DNA from: Calothrix sp. PCC 7716
GTDB taxonomy: Bacteria > Cyanobacteriota > Cyanobacteriia > Cyanobacteriales > Nostocaceae
DNA: 64,000 nucleotides
NCBI RefSeq assembly: GCF_019977735.1
Contig: NZ_AP025020.1
Location: 62,001 to 126,000, forward strand
Direction: 5' to 3'
This document shows positions 16,623 to 25,686 of the stretch, piece after piece. How positions within the stretch are numbered: the stretch's first letter is position 1; the number at the start of each line of letters is the position of its first letter. Under the pieces are notes generated by a model. The model saw only the letters and a list, made by a program, of their open reading frames with translations. It had not been told where the DNA came from and did not search any database. The position numbers and the translations under genes are program-made.

Positions 16623-19622
16623 CTATTGGTCATTCAATCCCAAGATTTCTTGTAAGCAAGCTATTACTGATTCTTTGATATCATAAATATTCTTAATAGT
16701 CATTATAATATTGAAAAAATTAAATTTGAACGAGCCAATTTGCTCTGCAACAAATTTCGGGTTCAACACATAACTTGAGAAAAGAAAAATTACTTCTATA
16801 ATTTGAAATTTATCTTTTAAACTTGAACCTTGATAATTTTCTGTACAGCCCAAGCTATAAGAAATATATTCACCAATTTTTCTAGCAATAAATGTTGCAG
16901 CATTAGCTTTAATTGTATACTCAATCAGGGATAATTTACCTGAAGGGTCTGTTAATAAAATTGGATTAACATTACCATACAAATAGTCATTCAAGGTCAC
17001 AGGCTGGTTATTATACCCCTCAAACGGGTCTTTAGAAACAAACCGCCCTGTCGCTGGGTCATAATACCTTGCGCGCAAGTAATATCCATCTACAGCATTA
17101 TCAAATTGTTCGCCTGCAAACAGATAGTTATTGCTTACATTTCCTACTTTCCTAGTTAAATTACCATAAGCATCATAGTTATATTCTTGGATTACTACCC
17201 CATTATTATTCGTTAACTGGCGCCCACTTCCTAACCCATCGACTTGGTAGTAAATACGTCCATCTGCATTGGCTTGAGATATCAAATCCCATCCATGTAC
17301 ATAGGATGCTTGTACTGTGCCATTTGGCTTATATTCCTCAATTACCTGAGCATATTGCTGTTGATTACTATCAATTAAGAAGCGGGTCTCTTCCCCGTCA
17401 ACTTTGATCGCAACACGAATTCCCTCATGGTCGTATTCAAACTCAACTCGTCCCGTTTCCCCGTTTTCCGTGGTTTCAACAGCAATTAACTCACCTTTGG
17501 TATTCCATTCATACTTTGCCTGAGTTGTACCATTTTCAATTTTGGCTGTGAGATTACCGTTGTTATCATATTGGTATTGTGTGACTTTACCGCCAAGGAC
17601 TTCTTCGATGAGTCTATCGTTTTTGTCGTAGCTGTAAGTGCTTGTACCTTCTACTGAGTCAATGCGCTGTAAACGGTTGCCTACGGGGTCAAATTGATAT
17701 TGAACTGTTTTGTTACCTGCAACAGAGTCGGTTATTTTCTCTTGGATGAGACGATAGAGTTTATCGTAGCTGTAATCAACTACACGTCCATCATTTTCTA
17801 CTACTTTGGTACGGTTGCCCATTGCATCAAGAGTATAACTGTAACTAGAAATAATGCCCGTTTGGTTACGGTTTTCCAAATAAGTTAAGCGGTTTAATAG
17901 GTCATATTGTTGATTTTCTGTTACTCCGTTGGCAAATTGGGTTTTAATTAAATTACTTACTGCATCATATGTATAATCGGTGATGCCACCATCAGGAGCG
18001 ATTACTTTGTCGATGCGATTGAGTGGGTCGTAGGTGTAGTTGGTTATGCCAGAAGGAGCGTTGAGAGAGAGAATATTGCCTGCTGCATCGTAGGTGTAAG
18101 TAATTTGGCGATTATCGGGTTCGGTGCGAGATAAGAGACGGTCGCGTTCGTCATATGCGTAACTTGTTACACCTCGGTTATCTGTAACCGTTGCTAATTC
18201 CCCGGTGAGAGTATAAGTAAAGGTTTCTGTAGGTGTACCATCTGAGAAGGCTTTTTCTATGATGCGATTGCGAGCATCATATTCGTAGGTTGTTGTTGCA
18301 CCATTAAAGTCGGTAACGCGAATCAGGTTGCCAATTTTATTATGAATAGTCTCGTTGCGCTGTCCCCCTGGCAGAATCATCGCTTTGCGGCGCCGCAAGG
18401 TGTCGTACTCAAACTTAGTAATGTTGCCGTTAGCGTCTTTCTGTTCGATTAAGTTACCTACGGCATCGTATTTATACTCAGTTCGTTGATTTAAGGCATC
18501 AATTACTCTTGTGAGTCTTCCCAATGCGTCATACTCATAGCTAGTGGTATTACCAGCTAAGTCAGTTTCGGCGATGATGCGTCCTAATGCATCGTAGGTA
18601 GTCGTCATCACCGTGTTATTGGCATAGGTTGTGTTAACGAGACGGTCTAAAACGTCATAGCCGTAATTAGTGATGCGTCCCAAAGCTTCTTTCATGGAAA
18701 TTTGCCGCCCGTCCGCATCATAGCTATAGGTAGTAGTTTCATTGAGGGCATTAGTACTACTTATCAATCTTCCTACTTGGTCATACGCTAACTGAGTGCG
18801 GTTGCCTAATTCATCAATTTCGCCTATAACGCGACCTGCTCGGTCATATTCGGTTTTCATTCTGGGGTTATCGCTCAAATCTGCTGGTGTTGCATCAGCG
18901 TAAATAATTTCGATGCGGCGCCCTTTAGCATCATAAACATAACGGGTTTTACGTCCCAATTCATCAGTAGTAACTAGGAGACGGTCTAAAGCATCATACT
19001 CATTCTTAGTTCTGGGATTATCGCTTAAATTAGTGGGAGTTGCATCTGGATGAATAGTTTCTACCAGTAAACCGCGTTCATTATAACGGTATTCGGTACG
19101 GCGCCCCAATGCATCAATTTCGGCTATTTTTTCACCCGCTGCATTGTATTCGGTTCTAGTTATACCACTTCCACAACCACAGCTACTGCCTTCTGGGTCG
19201 GCTTTTTCAATTAGGCGCCCTTGGGCATCATATATATAATTAGTAATTGCCCCTAATGCATCGGTAACACTGGTAACTCTACCATTACGGTCATATGTAA
19301 AGTTAGTTTTTGCTCCAGTGGGGTCTGTAAGTGCGGTAATATTACCAGAAAAATCATAAGCAAAGGTACTGCGATTCCCTTTAGCATCAACGACTTCCGT
19401 GAGTAAGCCAAATCGGTTGTAATTGTAGGTGGTAACTTTACCCGCAGCGTCTTTACGACTTGTGAGATTACCCTTGGCATCGTATATATATGTAGTCGTA
19501 TTGCCTAATGGGTCGGTTTCTGTGAGCAGGTCATTATTTGCATTATAGGGGGTAAAAGTAGCGAAGCTGTCACCAGCCGCCATGCGACGGCTGTAACCTA
19601 TACTCCAAGTGGGTTTCAGCAA
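16623..19622 (-). CDS. Rhs/YD-repeat protein, 5' end replaced by a Tn3 terminus
   Basis: The protein of up to 999 residues is almost entirely YD repeats (forms of NTTTYIYDAKGN, TSYEYDALGRL) followed by the Rhs core end YYLRARYYDPATGRFVSKDP near residue 855 and a variable tip of about 100 residues. In polymorphic toxins the repeats form a shell around a C-terminal toxin. The tip here is rich in hydrophobic residues and matches no toxin I know. The first 24 codons are the terminal repeat of the Tn3 element (19549-19598) read through, so the native N-terminus, including any export domain, is lost. No immunity gene follows. Probably a truncated, silent gene. Confidence 0.8.
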   Translation of the reverse strand: MLKPTWSIGYSRRMAAGDSFATFTPYNANNDLLTETDPLGNTTTYIYDAKGNLTSRKDAAGKVTTYNYNRFGLLTEVVDAKGNRSTFAYDFSGNITALTDPTGAKTNFTYDRNGRVTSVTDALGAITNYIYDAQGRLIEKADPEGSSCGCGSGITRTEYNAAGEKIAEIDALGRRTEYRYNERGLLVETIHPDATPTNLSDNPRTKNEYDALDRLLVTTDELGRKTRYVYDAKGRRIEIIYADATPADLSDNPRMKTEYDRAGRVIGEIDELGNRTQLAYDQVGRLISSTNALNETTTYSYDADGRQISMKEALGRITNYGYDVLDRLVNTTYANNTVMTTTYDALGRIIAETDLAGNTTSYEYDALGRLTRVIDALNQRTEYKYDAVGNLIEQKDANGNITKFEYDTLRRRKAMILPGGQRNETIHNKIGNLIRVTDFNGATTTYEYDARNRIIEKAFSDGTPTETFTYTLTGELATVTDNRGVTSYAYDERDRLLSRTEPDNRQITYTYDAAGNILSLNAPSGITNYTYDPLNRIDKVIAPDGGITDYTYDAVSNLIKTQFANGVTENQQYDLLNRLTYLENRNQTGIISSYSYTLDAMGNRTKVVENDGRVVDYSYDKLYRLIQEKITDSVAGNKTVQYQFDPVGNRLQRIDSVEGTSTYSYDKNDRLIEEVLGGKVTQYQYDNNGNLTAKIENGTTQAKYEWNTKGELIAVETTENGETGRVEFEYDHEGIRVAIKVDGEETRFLIDSNQQQYAQVIEEYKPNGTVQASYVHGWDLISQANADGRIYYQVDGLGSGRQLTNNNGVVIQEYNYDAYGNLTRKVGNVSNNYLFAGEQFDNAVDGYYLRARYYDPATGRFVSKDPFEGYNNQPVTLNDYLYGNVNPILLTDPSGKLSLIEYTIKANAATFIARKIGEYISYSLGCTENYQGSSLKDKFQIIEVIFLFSSYVLNPKFVAEQIGSFKFNFFNIIMTIKNIYDIKESVIACLQEILGLNDQ
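19549..19598 (+). repeat. Tn3 terminal inverted repeat, copy 1
   Basis: The sequence opens with GGGG, as Tn3-family termini usually do. It matches the copy at 24954-25003 on the opposite strand at 47 of 50 positions. It marks the exact point where Rhs coding homology is cut. Confidence 0.75.
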
Positions 19623-19634
19623 AAAATTTTCAAT

Positions 19635-21596
19635 TTACGCAGCATCTAGTTCCAACCGCTCGTTCATGTTCAAGTGAAAAGTTCCGTAGGGATTAACGTG
19701 CTTCCAAATCAATGGTGTGAGCGCCCTTAAGTCCTCGTGCGTCATTCGTTTCATCCACACCGGGTCAGCCAAAACCTTCTGAATCATTAATGTGTTTATA
19801 TATACTAAGCACATCTGTAGTAAATGCAAACACAGAACTGACAACTCCTGCTCGTCTAAGCGGTTTGTTGCAATTTCGCTGTTTTTACCGTAGAAAATAA
19901 AAGTGTTGGCGCCGTTCCACTGCTCCACAACATTTAGTCCTTCATGAATTTCTCGGCGTAAAGCTTCGGAATGCAAGTAATGACAAAGAAAGATAGTTTT
20001 TACTGCTTTACCTAGTTCATTAAGTGCCTTATGTGTTGGATGTTGGACGGTTGAGCGACTAAAACGCTTTAAAATATTGTCCGCCTCCGTTGTACCTAAG
20101 CGTAGCGCTGTAGCATATTTTATCATCTGGTCGTATTGCTGACGGATGAGTTCCCAATCGATAGCTGATTTTAGAATGGGTTGTAGGTTTGGGTAGTCTT
20201 GTTTTTGGTCGGCGAATGGTAAGGATAATTTTTTATCGCCAATTCGCTTGATACGAGGCATTAAGTCAAAACCCAATAGTCGGCAGAATGCATAAGCAAT
20301 TTCGTTTTGACCGTGAGTATCAACATAGTTTTTCTTTACCTCCATATCGGTACAATGATGTAATAAGCCTTGAATCATGGCTCCAACTTCACTGCTCGAA
20401 CAAGTTTTAAGTTGAGAATAAATACACGCAGACTTTTTCTCAACATGCCAATAAATCATGACTCCACGACCACCGTAACGAATGTGCCATTCGGTCATTA
20501 GGTTTTGGTCCCATGAACCAAACTTCTTCGAGTCACTGGCACACGCTGTTGTCCCCTCTCCCCAAATAGATTTTTTTCTAACCGCTAAAGTTGCATTTAC
20601 TACCTCAGCTGAGGCGTTAGCAATTTCAAATAGCAAGCGGGGTTTGTTATCAACCCGTTTAAATTCTTCCAAAAGCTCTTTGTCCACACGGCGTTCGGCA
20701 CGGGCATTAATACCATGTATAATTTGCACTAATAATTCAACCAAGCTATCTGTTATTTCTTGGCTACGTTGCCAACAAAATGCAGCTACCAGTGTGTAAC
20801 GAATTGAGACAGGATGGCGGCGTAGTTCACGAGGTGTTTCCGCAGAAGCTCGCCGACGATAGTGGTTAACAATCTTCGGAGGAACTAAATCAAATAAGTT
20901 CAACGGTAATTGTAAGTCTCGAATACATTGAAGTTTGGATATTTCTTTGAAAATACTTTGAAGACTAGTACGTCCTGGGTCAGATTTGAGAAAGTTAAAT
21001 ACTGATTGGCGAAAGTGGCTCTCGTCATCATCAAACCCATCTTTAGTATCAAGAAGTGCATCCATTTTCCTTAACGAGAATAGAGAAAGCTGCCCAAGAA
21101 TATTCGTACAGAATTTCTTCTCAGTTGTTGTTACCGCAGACCGAATTAATCGTTCAAGTCGTTCTGGAGTTGGTGGTTCTAACTTCAGTTCGCGTAAGCG
21201 TTTATAAGAAGCGCTTTCTAAGTGAGATTGTTGACGTTCATAGGTCAATACTTTCTCGCACAGCCAAGCTTTTAATTCTTCTCCATCTAGTACTGTAAAT
21301 TCCCGAAATCCAAAAAATTCTCTAATTTCTGCTCTATGCCTTTCAAAAGTCCTCCCCTCCCATTCATACTGTTTATAAAGTCTTGGTGACAAACCTAAAA
21401 GACTTGCAATATAAGCAACAACGAGTTTTGGGACTTCTTGTCTGGTACGCGGAAACTTAGCTTCCATCTGAAAGAACTTGAGCAAAACCGCAAACCCCAA
21501 ACGATTCTCTTCACTTTTATTTTCAAGTAGTGCCACCTCTTCGGGTATTAGGGTGAAATGCTCTACAAGCTCAGTTGCGTCCCATTGTCTTTTCAA
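19635..21596 (-). CDS. tnpA: Tn3-family transposase, internally deleted
   Basis: The protein has 653 residues, against roughly 950-1000 for the family. The N-terminal DNA-binding part (from MKRQWDATELVEHFTL) and the catalytic end are both present: ACASDSKKFGSWDQNLMTEW with the first Asp, NYVDTHGQNEIAYAF with the second, and the NRLDEQELSVL segment with the Glu. About 300 residues appear to be missing in frame near residues 325-340, where the linker (NKPRLLFEIANAS) runs straight into the catalytic domain (VVNATLAVR). A perfect palindrome CCTCAGCTGAGG sits at that join (20603-20614). The product is probably inactive. The regulator gene lies 46 bases upstream. Confidence 0.85.
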   Translation of the reverse strand: MKRQWDATELVEHFTLIPEEVALLENKSEENRLGFAVLLKFFQMEAKFPRTRQEVPKLVVAYIASLLGLSPRLYKQYEWEGRTFERHRAEIREFFGFREFTVLDGEELKAWLCEKVLTYERQQSHLESASYKRLRELKLEPPTPERLERLIRSAVTTTEKKFCTNILGQLSLFSLRKMDALLDTKDGFDDDESHFRQSVFNFLKSDPGRTSLQSIFKEISKLQCIRDLQLPLNLFDLVPPKIVNHYRRRASAETPRELRRHPVSIRYTLVAAFCWQRSQEITDSLVELLVQIIHGINARAERRVDKELLEEFKRVDNKPRLLFEIANASAEVVNATLAVRKKSIWGEGTTACASDSKKFGSWDQNLMTEWHIRYGGRGVMIYWHVEKKSACIYSQLKTCSSSEVGAMIQGLLHHCTDMEVKKNYVDTHGQNEIAYAFCRLLGFDLMPRIKRIGDKKLSLPFADQKQDYPNLQPILKSAIDWELIRQQYDQMIKYATALRLGTTEADNILKRFSRSTVQHPTHKALNELGKAVKTIFLCHYLHSEALRREIHEGLNVVEQWNGANTFIFYGKNSEIATNRLDEQELSVLCLHLLQMCLVYINTLMIQKVLADPVWMKRMTHEDLRALTPLIWKHVNPYGTFHLNMNERLELDAA

Positions 21597-21642
21597 TTAA
21601 TTTCTCCGTCGGTATTCAATTTTTTAGAACGTAAACAACGCT

Positions 21643-22095
21643 TTAGTTTTTATAAGATTCGCCACAATATGGACAGAATCTATATTTCAGCGACATGATG
21701 CGTTCATTACAACTTCCACATCGGTCACGTAAAGTTGTACCACAAGCAAAACAATATTTTGAACGTAAAGATGTCCACATTGGGTCAAGTGTCGTCCCTG
21801 GTGTCCAGCACTTGGGACAAAACTTCAGTGCAGTTACTGTCTCTAAAGGTGTTTGTTTAACTACTGCGTCGAGATACTCCTGGGGAATACCGAGTGCAGC
21901 TGCTAATCCTGATTTTCCTTTGTGGCTGAGTCTGGATGTTCCACCAGCTTCGATTTTACGGATGGTTTGGACATGTATACCAGCCTTTGCGCTTAACTCC
22001 ACCTGAGTTAAAGATAAAGAATCTCGAACCCTCTGGATGTACCGTCCCAATGGTTCAGATGGGGCAGGCGCCGCATCCGCGATGGAAACATTCAT
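21643..22095 (-). CDS. XRE-type helix-turn-helix regulator with zinc-ribbon tail
   Basis: The protein has 150 residues. Residues 17-75 form an XRE/Cro helix-turn-helix (LSLTQVELSAKAGIHVQTIRKIE). Residues 92-150 contain eight cysteines in four pairs (CPKC, CFACG, CGSC, CPYCG), a double zinc ribbon. It lies 46 bases before tnpA on the same strand and diverges from the tyrosine recombinase gene, with a 30-base palindrome between them. The arrangement suggests it represses tnpA and the recombinase by binding that palindrome. The function is inferred from domains and context. Confidence 0.75.
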   Translation of the reverse strand: MNVSIADAAPAPSEPLGRYIQRVRDSLSLTQVELSAKAGIHVQTIRKIEAGGTSRLSHKGKSGLAAALGIPQEYLDAVVKQTPLETVTALKFCPKCWTPGTTLDPMWTSLRSKYCFACGTTLRDRCGSCNERIMSLKYRFCPYCGESYKN

Positions 22096-22114
22096 AAAAT
22101 TATTGTGATTTTTA

Positions 22115-22144
22115 GCACAAATAATATTAATTTAATATTTGTGC
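22115..22144. promoter_or_regulatory. Divergent palindrome, possible operator or resolution site
   Basis: GCACAAATA at 22115 is mirrored by TATTTGTGC ending at 22144, around an AT-rich centre. It lies in the 84-base gap between the regulator (minus) and the tyrosine recombinase (plus). It could be the regulator's operator or the core site at which a TnpI-like recombinase resolves Tn3 cointegrates. Confidence 0.6.
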
Positions 22145-22179
22145 AAAAAAATCAAGTACTTACATGAGAAATATTTAAA

Positions 22180-23076
22180 ATGAGTATGACTTTAGCAACG
22201 TTAGTGACTAAGTATTTAGAGCGTCAAGAATTAGCAAGCTCAACTATCCGTACCTATGAATCGATTTTTATACCTTTACTTAAACAGTATGGACGTTGGT
22301 CGGTTGAAATTGTTGACCGAGAAATACTAGTTGAATATTTAAATGCAATAAAGTCGGTAAAATTTACTACTCATCATAAGCATCAGGCAGTAATTAACGC
22401 ACTGTTTAACTTCGCTGTTGAGCAGGGTTATATTAAATCAAATCCAATTTTTCGACTCAAACGGCGCAAACCAGATATTAATTTAGGTGAGCATGATAGT
22501 GATGAAGAAGTGCGTTATTTAACACCAGTACAATTAAATCTTTTATATCAAGCTGTTAAACAAGATGTACGGTTAGATGCATTGGTGCATTTGCTACATA
22601 GCAGTGGAGCAAGGATAGCGGAAATATTAGCCTTGGATTTAAAAGATATAGATACTGTCAATCGGAAGTTTCAGGTGATTGGAAAACGAAATAAAAAACG
22701 ATGGTGTTTTTACAGTGAACATACTTCGGTTAGTCTAAATAATTACTTAAAATATTATAGACACCAAAACATAAGCGCATTATTTACCGCTCAACAACAA
22801 TTTACTAATAAAGTTTCTCGATTGTCTTATGCAGCAGCTTATAAATCTTTGGTTAAGCTAATTGATGATATTCCAGAATTGTCGGGTGTTTGCTTTCATC
22901 AACTCAGACACTGCTTTGGAACCGAAAGAGTCGGTCTTGTTAGTATTGATGAACTACGTGCGCTTATGGGTCATGAGGACATTCAAATGACTCTACGCTA
23001 CTCCAAAGTAACTTCTCGGCGTGCGGAGGAAGTCGCACAGCAAGCTTTTAATCAAATCCCAATTTACGGGCAGTAA
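22180..23076 (+). CDS. Tyrosine recombinase, possible TnpI-like resolvase of the Tn3 element
   Basis: The protein has 298 residues. It has an N-terminal SAM-like core-binding domain (residues 1-95) and a catalytic domain with the full set: Arg in SGARIAEIL, Lys in KRNKKR, HQLRH, His in MGHED and nucleophile Tyr in TLRYSKV. Its position divergent from tnpA and regulator matches Tn3 elements that use a tyrosine recombinase (TnpI type) instead of a serine resolvase to separate cointegrates. An unrelated integron- or phage-type integrase is the alternative. Confidence 0.75.
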   Translation: MSMTLATLVTKYLERQELASSTIRTYESIFIPLLKQYGRWSVEIVDREILVEYLNAIKSVKFTTHHKHQAVINALFNFAVEQGYIKSNPIFRLKRRKPDINLGEHDSDEEVRYLTPVQLNLLYQAVKQDVRLDALVHLLHSSGARIAEILALDLKDIDTVNRKFQVIGKRNKKRWCFYSEHTSVSLNNYLKYYRHQNISALFTAQQQFTNKVSRLSYAAAYKSLVKLIDDIPELSGVCFHQLRHCFGTERVGLVSIDELRALMGHEDIQMTLRYSKVTSRRAEEVAQQAFNQIPIYGQ

Positions 23077-23227
23077 ATAAATACTGTAAAATCTAAAAAG
23101 TTTAGACTGTTATGCTTTGATAGCGCACTTGTGTAAACACGATTCCATAGAATTGATGTTTCTCTTTACCAAGAAAGTGAGTGAAATCTAAAAATGTATG
23201 TAATTTTTTTGTACTAATAACCTAGAA

Positions 23228-23833
23228 ATGGATATTGAAGAGTTATTGCAAAGGTACGAGTTGGGAGAAAGAGATTTTGCTGGGGCTAATCTTAAAAACA
23301 GATTTTCTAGAGATTTGAGTGGTATAGATTTAAGTGGTATCAATCTCAGAAAAGCTGTTCTTGACAGTATTGCTTTTGAAGGAGTCAATTTGAGCAAAGC
23401 TAACTTGAGCAATCTGACCTTGTTTAAAAAATCTTTTAAAGGAGCTAACTTAAGTAGGGCTAACCTGAGCAAAACGAGACTTTTTCAAATAGGTTTTTGG
23501 GATGCAGATTTACAAGGGGCTAACTTTAGTAAGTCTTATTTGACTGAAGGTGTTTGTTTTCGGGGGTCAAATCTCTATGAAGCTAAATTTAACTCATCTC
23601 AACTTATTGAGGTTGATTTTCGAGATACTAACCTTATTAAAGCCAATTTTACTAAAGCTAACATCATCTATGTTGATTTCCGTGGAGCTAATTTGCAAGA
23701 AGTAAACTTCCTAGGGTCTTCGTTGAATATTACTTTGTTAAATTATGATGCCGTGCGGAAAGTATCCTATATTGAAGGTACTATTTTCCACAATACCATC
23801 ATGCCTGACGGCAGTATTCGTAGTGACAGTTGA
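23228..23833 (+). CDS. Pentapeptide-repeat protein
   Basis: The protein has 201 residues. Most of it consists of A(N/D)LxX-type units (LSKANLSNL, LSRANLSKT, LQGANFSKS, LIKANFTKA), about 25 in all, which fold as a right-handed four-sided beta helix. There is no signal peptide or membrane segment. Pentapeptide proteins have diverse roles, including DNA mimicry that protects gyrase, but nothing here identifies a partner. It lies inside the Tn3 segment and may be cargo. Confidence 0.8.
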   Translation: MDIEELLQRYELGERDFAGANLKNRFSRDLSGIDLSGINLRKAVLDSIAFEGVNLSKANLSNLTLFKKSFKGANLSRANLSKTRLFQIGFWDADLQGANFSKSYLTEGVCFRGSNLYEAKFNSSQLIEVDFRDTNLIKANFTKANIIYVDFRGANLQEVNFLGSSLNITLLNYDAVRKVSYIEGTIFHNTIMPDGSIRSDS

Positions 23834-24114
23834 TTTTAGGATATCTTTTAATTTAAAGCTTTAATAATTCTTTTTTATCCATAGCTCAATTCTTGTATCA
23901 AACAACATATATAAAGATAGCCCACGCAATAAAGGACAACCCTCTATTCATAACTAAACAGTAAAATTTTAATTTGGCTAAAGCTCATGCCTGGTAGGGC
24001 TTTTAAGACTTGACTTTATTCCAAGCGCGTACAATGAAACCCGACGAGCGCACGTTCTAACCTACATACGAAGAGCCAGCTTTAGTACCCATAATTAAAA
24101 TGAGGTAAAATCAA

Positions 24115-24579
24115 TTATCCAAGATTTTCCCATTCACTCCATTCATCTTTACACCACCCTAAGCTACACCAGCCTCCACAACCATTAGATTGTTTTTGAA
24201 AAGCAAATGAAAGAAAGCTTTCGCCAGTTTTTAGTCGTAAACGGTTGTCACCAGTAGTATCAAACAAAAATAGCACAAGACTAACATGAAAACTATCTCC
24301 CGATTCTTCATTTCCTACGATATCGCCACCAATTAGGGCTGACCAAGTTACAGATATAGGGGAGTTTCCTCTCTCCAATGTCCATATCCACCGACCAAAC
24401 GACGGACAATACGGGTTTTCAATATTTAATTTAATTTCAGGGTCTCGTTGAAAAGGGTGCCTAACAAACTCATGAAAATCATCCAATAGGGCATCTATGA
24501 TTTCATACCAAGTTTCTCTGCTATATGCTATCTCTCCTTTTCCTGCATTCCAAAGCTTCTGTTCAAGTTCTGAATTCAT
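24115..24579 (-). CDS. Hypothetical protein, 154 residues
   Basis: I do not recognise this protein. It is acidic and tryptophan-rich (FGRWIWTLERG, GGWCSLGWCKDEWSEWENLG), with a predicted mixed alpha/beta fold and no signal peptide. Small acidic proteins of this kind are often immunity proteins, but it is 4.5 kb away from the truncated Rhs gene and nothing ties them together. It is within the Tn3 segment, on the opposite strand to the pentapeptide gene. Confidence 0.45.
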   Translation of the reverse strand: MNSELEQKLWNAGKGEIAYSRETWYEIIDALLDDFHEFVRHPFQRDPEIKLNIENPYCPSFGRWIWTLERGNSPISVTWSALIGGDIVGNEESGDSFHVSLVLFLFDTTGDNRLRLKTGESFLSFAFQKQSNGCGGWCSLGWCKDEWSEWENLG

Positions 24580-24728
24580 CTTTTAATCTTCCAAAATAAT
24601 AGGTTTAGGGTATTTAGGTGCAGTTCTGCCTACTACTAATTTCAACATAATTGGGGTTATCAGCCCAAGGGAACAGCAGGTTCGTAAGTAGCCGGAACTT
24701 CTCTACCTCCTAGTTTTTTAGTAACCCA

Positions 24729-24917
24729 TTACTACAGATGTGCTTAGTATATATAAACACATTAATGATTCAGAAGGTTTTGGCTGACCCGGTGTGGATG
24801 AAACGAATGACGCACGAGGACTTAAGGGCGCTCACACCATTGATTTGGAAGCACGTTAATTCCTACGGAACCTTTCACTTGAACATGGACGAGCGGTTAG
24901 AACTCGATGCTGTGTAA
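24729..24917 (+). pseudogene. Second Tn3 transposase, 3' fragment
   Basis: The last 63 codons of a tnpA gene, opposite in strand to the long copy, with very similar sequence ([16 protein letters not shown]; ends LDAV where the long copy ends LDAA). Homology starts abruptly at 24729. It is followed by the second terminal repeat. Confidence 0.85.
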
Positions 24918-24953
24918 ATTCCCAAAATTTTGATGAAATCTAGTTGGGGCAAA

Positions 24954-25003
24954 GGTTACAGCCATCGCGTGGCGGCTGATGACAGCTTCGCTACTTTTAC
25001 CCC
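24954..25003 (-). repeat. Tn3 terminal inverted repeat, copy 2
   Basis: Inverted near-copy of 19549-19598 (47 of 50). Its outer edge at 25003 coincides with the point where the DUF262 gene is cut. Confidence 0.75.
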
Positions 25004-25114
25004 TGATAGCATCAGCTTACGTACCTGGTCGCGGTTCCAGACATAACCACGTTGAAATTCTGGTAAAGCAATGGCGCCGATATCTATTTGGTCTAATATA
25101 GTACTTATGTTCAT
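25004..25114 (-). pseudogene. DUF262 (GmrSD-type) protein, N-terminal fragment
   Basis: Starting at ATG 25114 the minus strand encodes a segment containing the DUF262 signature LPEFQRGYVW followed by NRDQVRKLM. In GmrSD-type enzymes this domain opens a nuclease that attacks modified phage DNA. Coding homology stops after about 36 codons, exactly at the edge of the Tn3 terminal repeat, and the frame then runs through transposon sequence. The rest of the gene is not found on the other side of the Tn3 segment. Confidence 0.75.
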
Positions 25115-25182
25115 AACAGGATAACAATTACTACAGGTCATTTTTAACACACGGGTGCTGTGAGGCGCCTATAGTTAAGGGT

Positions 25183-25686
25183 TTATAAAAATCGCTCAAT
25201 CATGATTTCGTCAATATAAAACCCGTTGATTTTGGCGTGTTTTCGTGCTGTGCCGATAATATCAAAACCTTGATTAAGATAAGTGCTTAAAGCAACTTGA
25301 TTATCTGCTCTTACGTAAGCAAAAATCTTTTCGTAGCCTTTGTCTATACACGCATTAAATGTTGCTTGAAAAAGACTTTTAGCAATACCTTGTCTACGAT
25401 GCGATAAACTTACAAAGGTTCCAATAACCCCCACATGGTCAAAAGCATCAGTAAAATCATTCCCAAATGGTTCTACATTTTGAAACCCGACTATTTCTTG
25501 CTGTGAGTTATCGACAGCAACGTGAAATATACCTCGCTTGTTAAATTTTGAAATAAATTCACGTTCTGCGTCTATAGAAATGGTTTTAGTTATAGCTGTA
25601 TAAATTCCTGCTTTGATAATAGGATTAAAGATATTTATAATACCTTCCGCGTCCGAAATTTGAGCTTCACGAACTCTTAAATCCAT
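25183..25686 (-). CDS. GNAT-family N-acetyltransferase
   Basis: The protein has 167 residues covering a complete GNAT domain. The acetyl-CoA-binding motif A is SHRRQGIAKSLFQ (about residues 95-107), after the beta-4 strand VGVIGTFVS. The C-terminal LNQGFDIIGT segment is also typical. The overall sequence resembles the phosphinothricin/amino-acid-type acetyltransferases. Substrate unknown. It is transcribed divergently from the nuclease-like gene at 25804, leaving about 115 bases for promoters. Confidence 0.85.
   Translation of the reverse strand: MDLRVREAQISDAEGIINIFNPIIKAGIYTAITKTISIDAEREFISKFNKRGIFHVAVDNSQQEIVGFQNVEPFGNDFTDAFDHVGVIGTFVSLSHRRQGIAKSLFQATFNACIDKGYEKIFAYVRADNQVALSTYLNQGFDIIGTARKHAKINGFYIDEIMIERFL

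Larger units (their letters stand above)
19549..25003. mobile_element. Rearranged Tn3-family segment with two copies of the same end in opposite orientation
   Basis: Both borders are the same 50-base sequence starting GGGGTAAAAGTAGCGAAGCT, at 19549-19598 and inverted at 24954-25003, with 3 differences in 50. At each border the terminal repeat is joined to the 3' end of a tnpA gene: a long copy at 19635 and a 63-codon fragment at 24729. A simple transposon has tnpA at one end only, so this is two Tn3 ends brought together by recombination or deletion. Flanking pentamers differ (TATAG and TGATA), so there is no target duplication. Between the borders lie a regulator, a tyrosine recombinase, a pentapeptide protein and a hypothetical gene. 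Confidence 0.75.
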
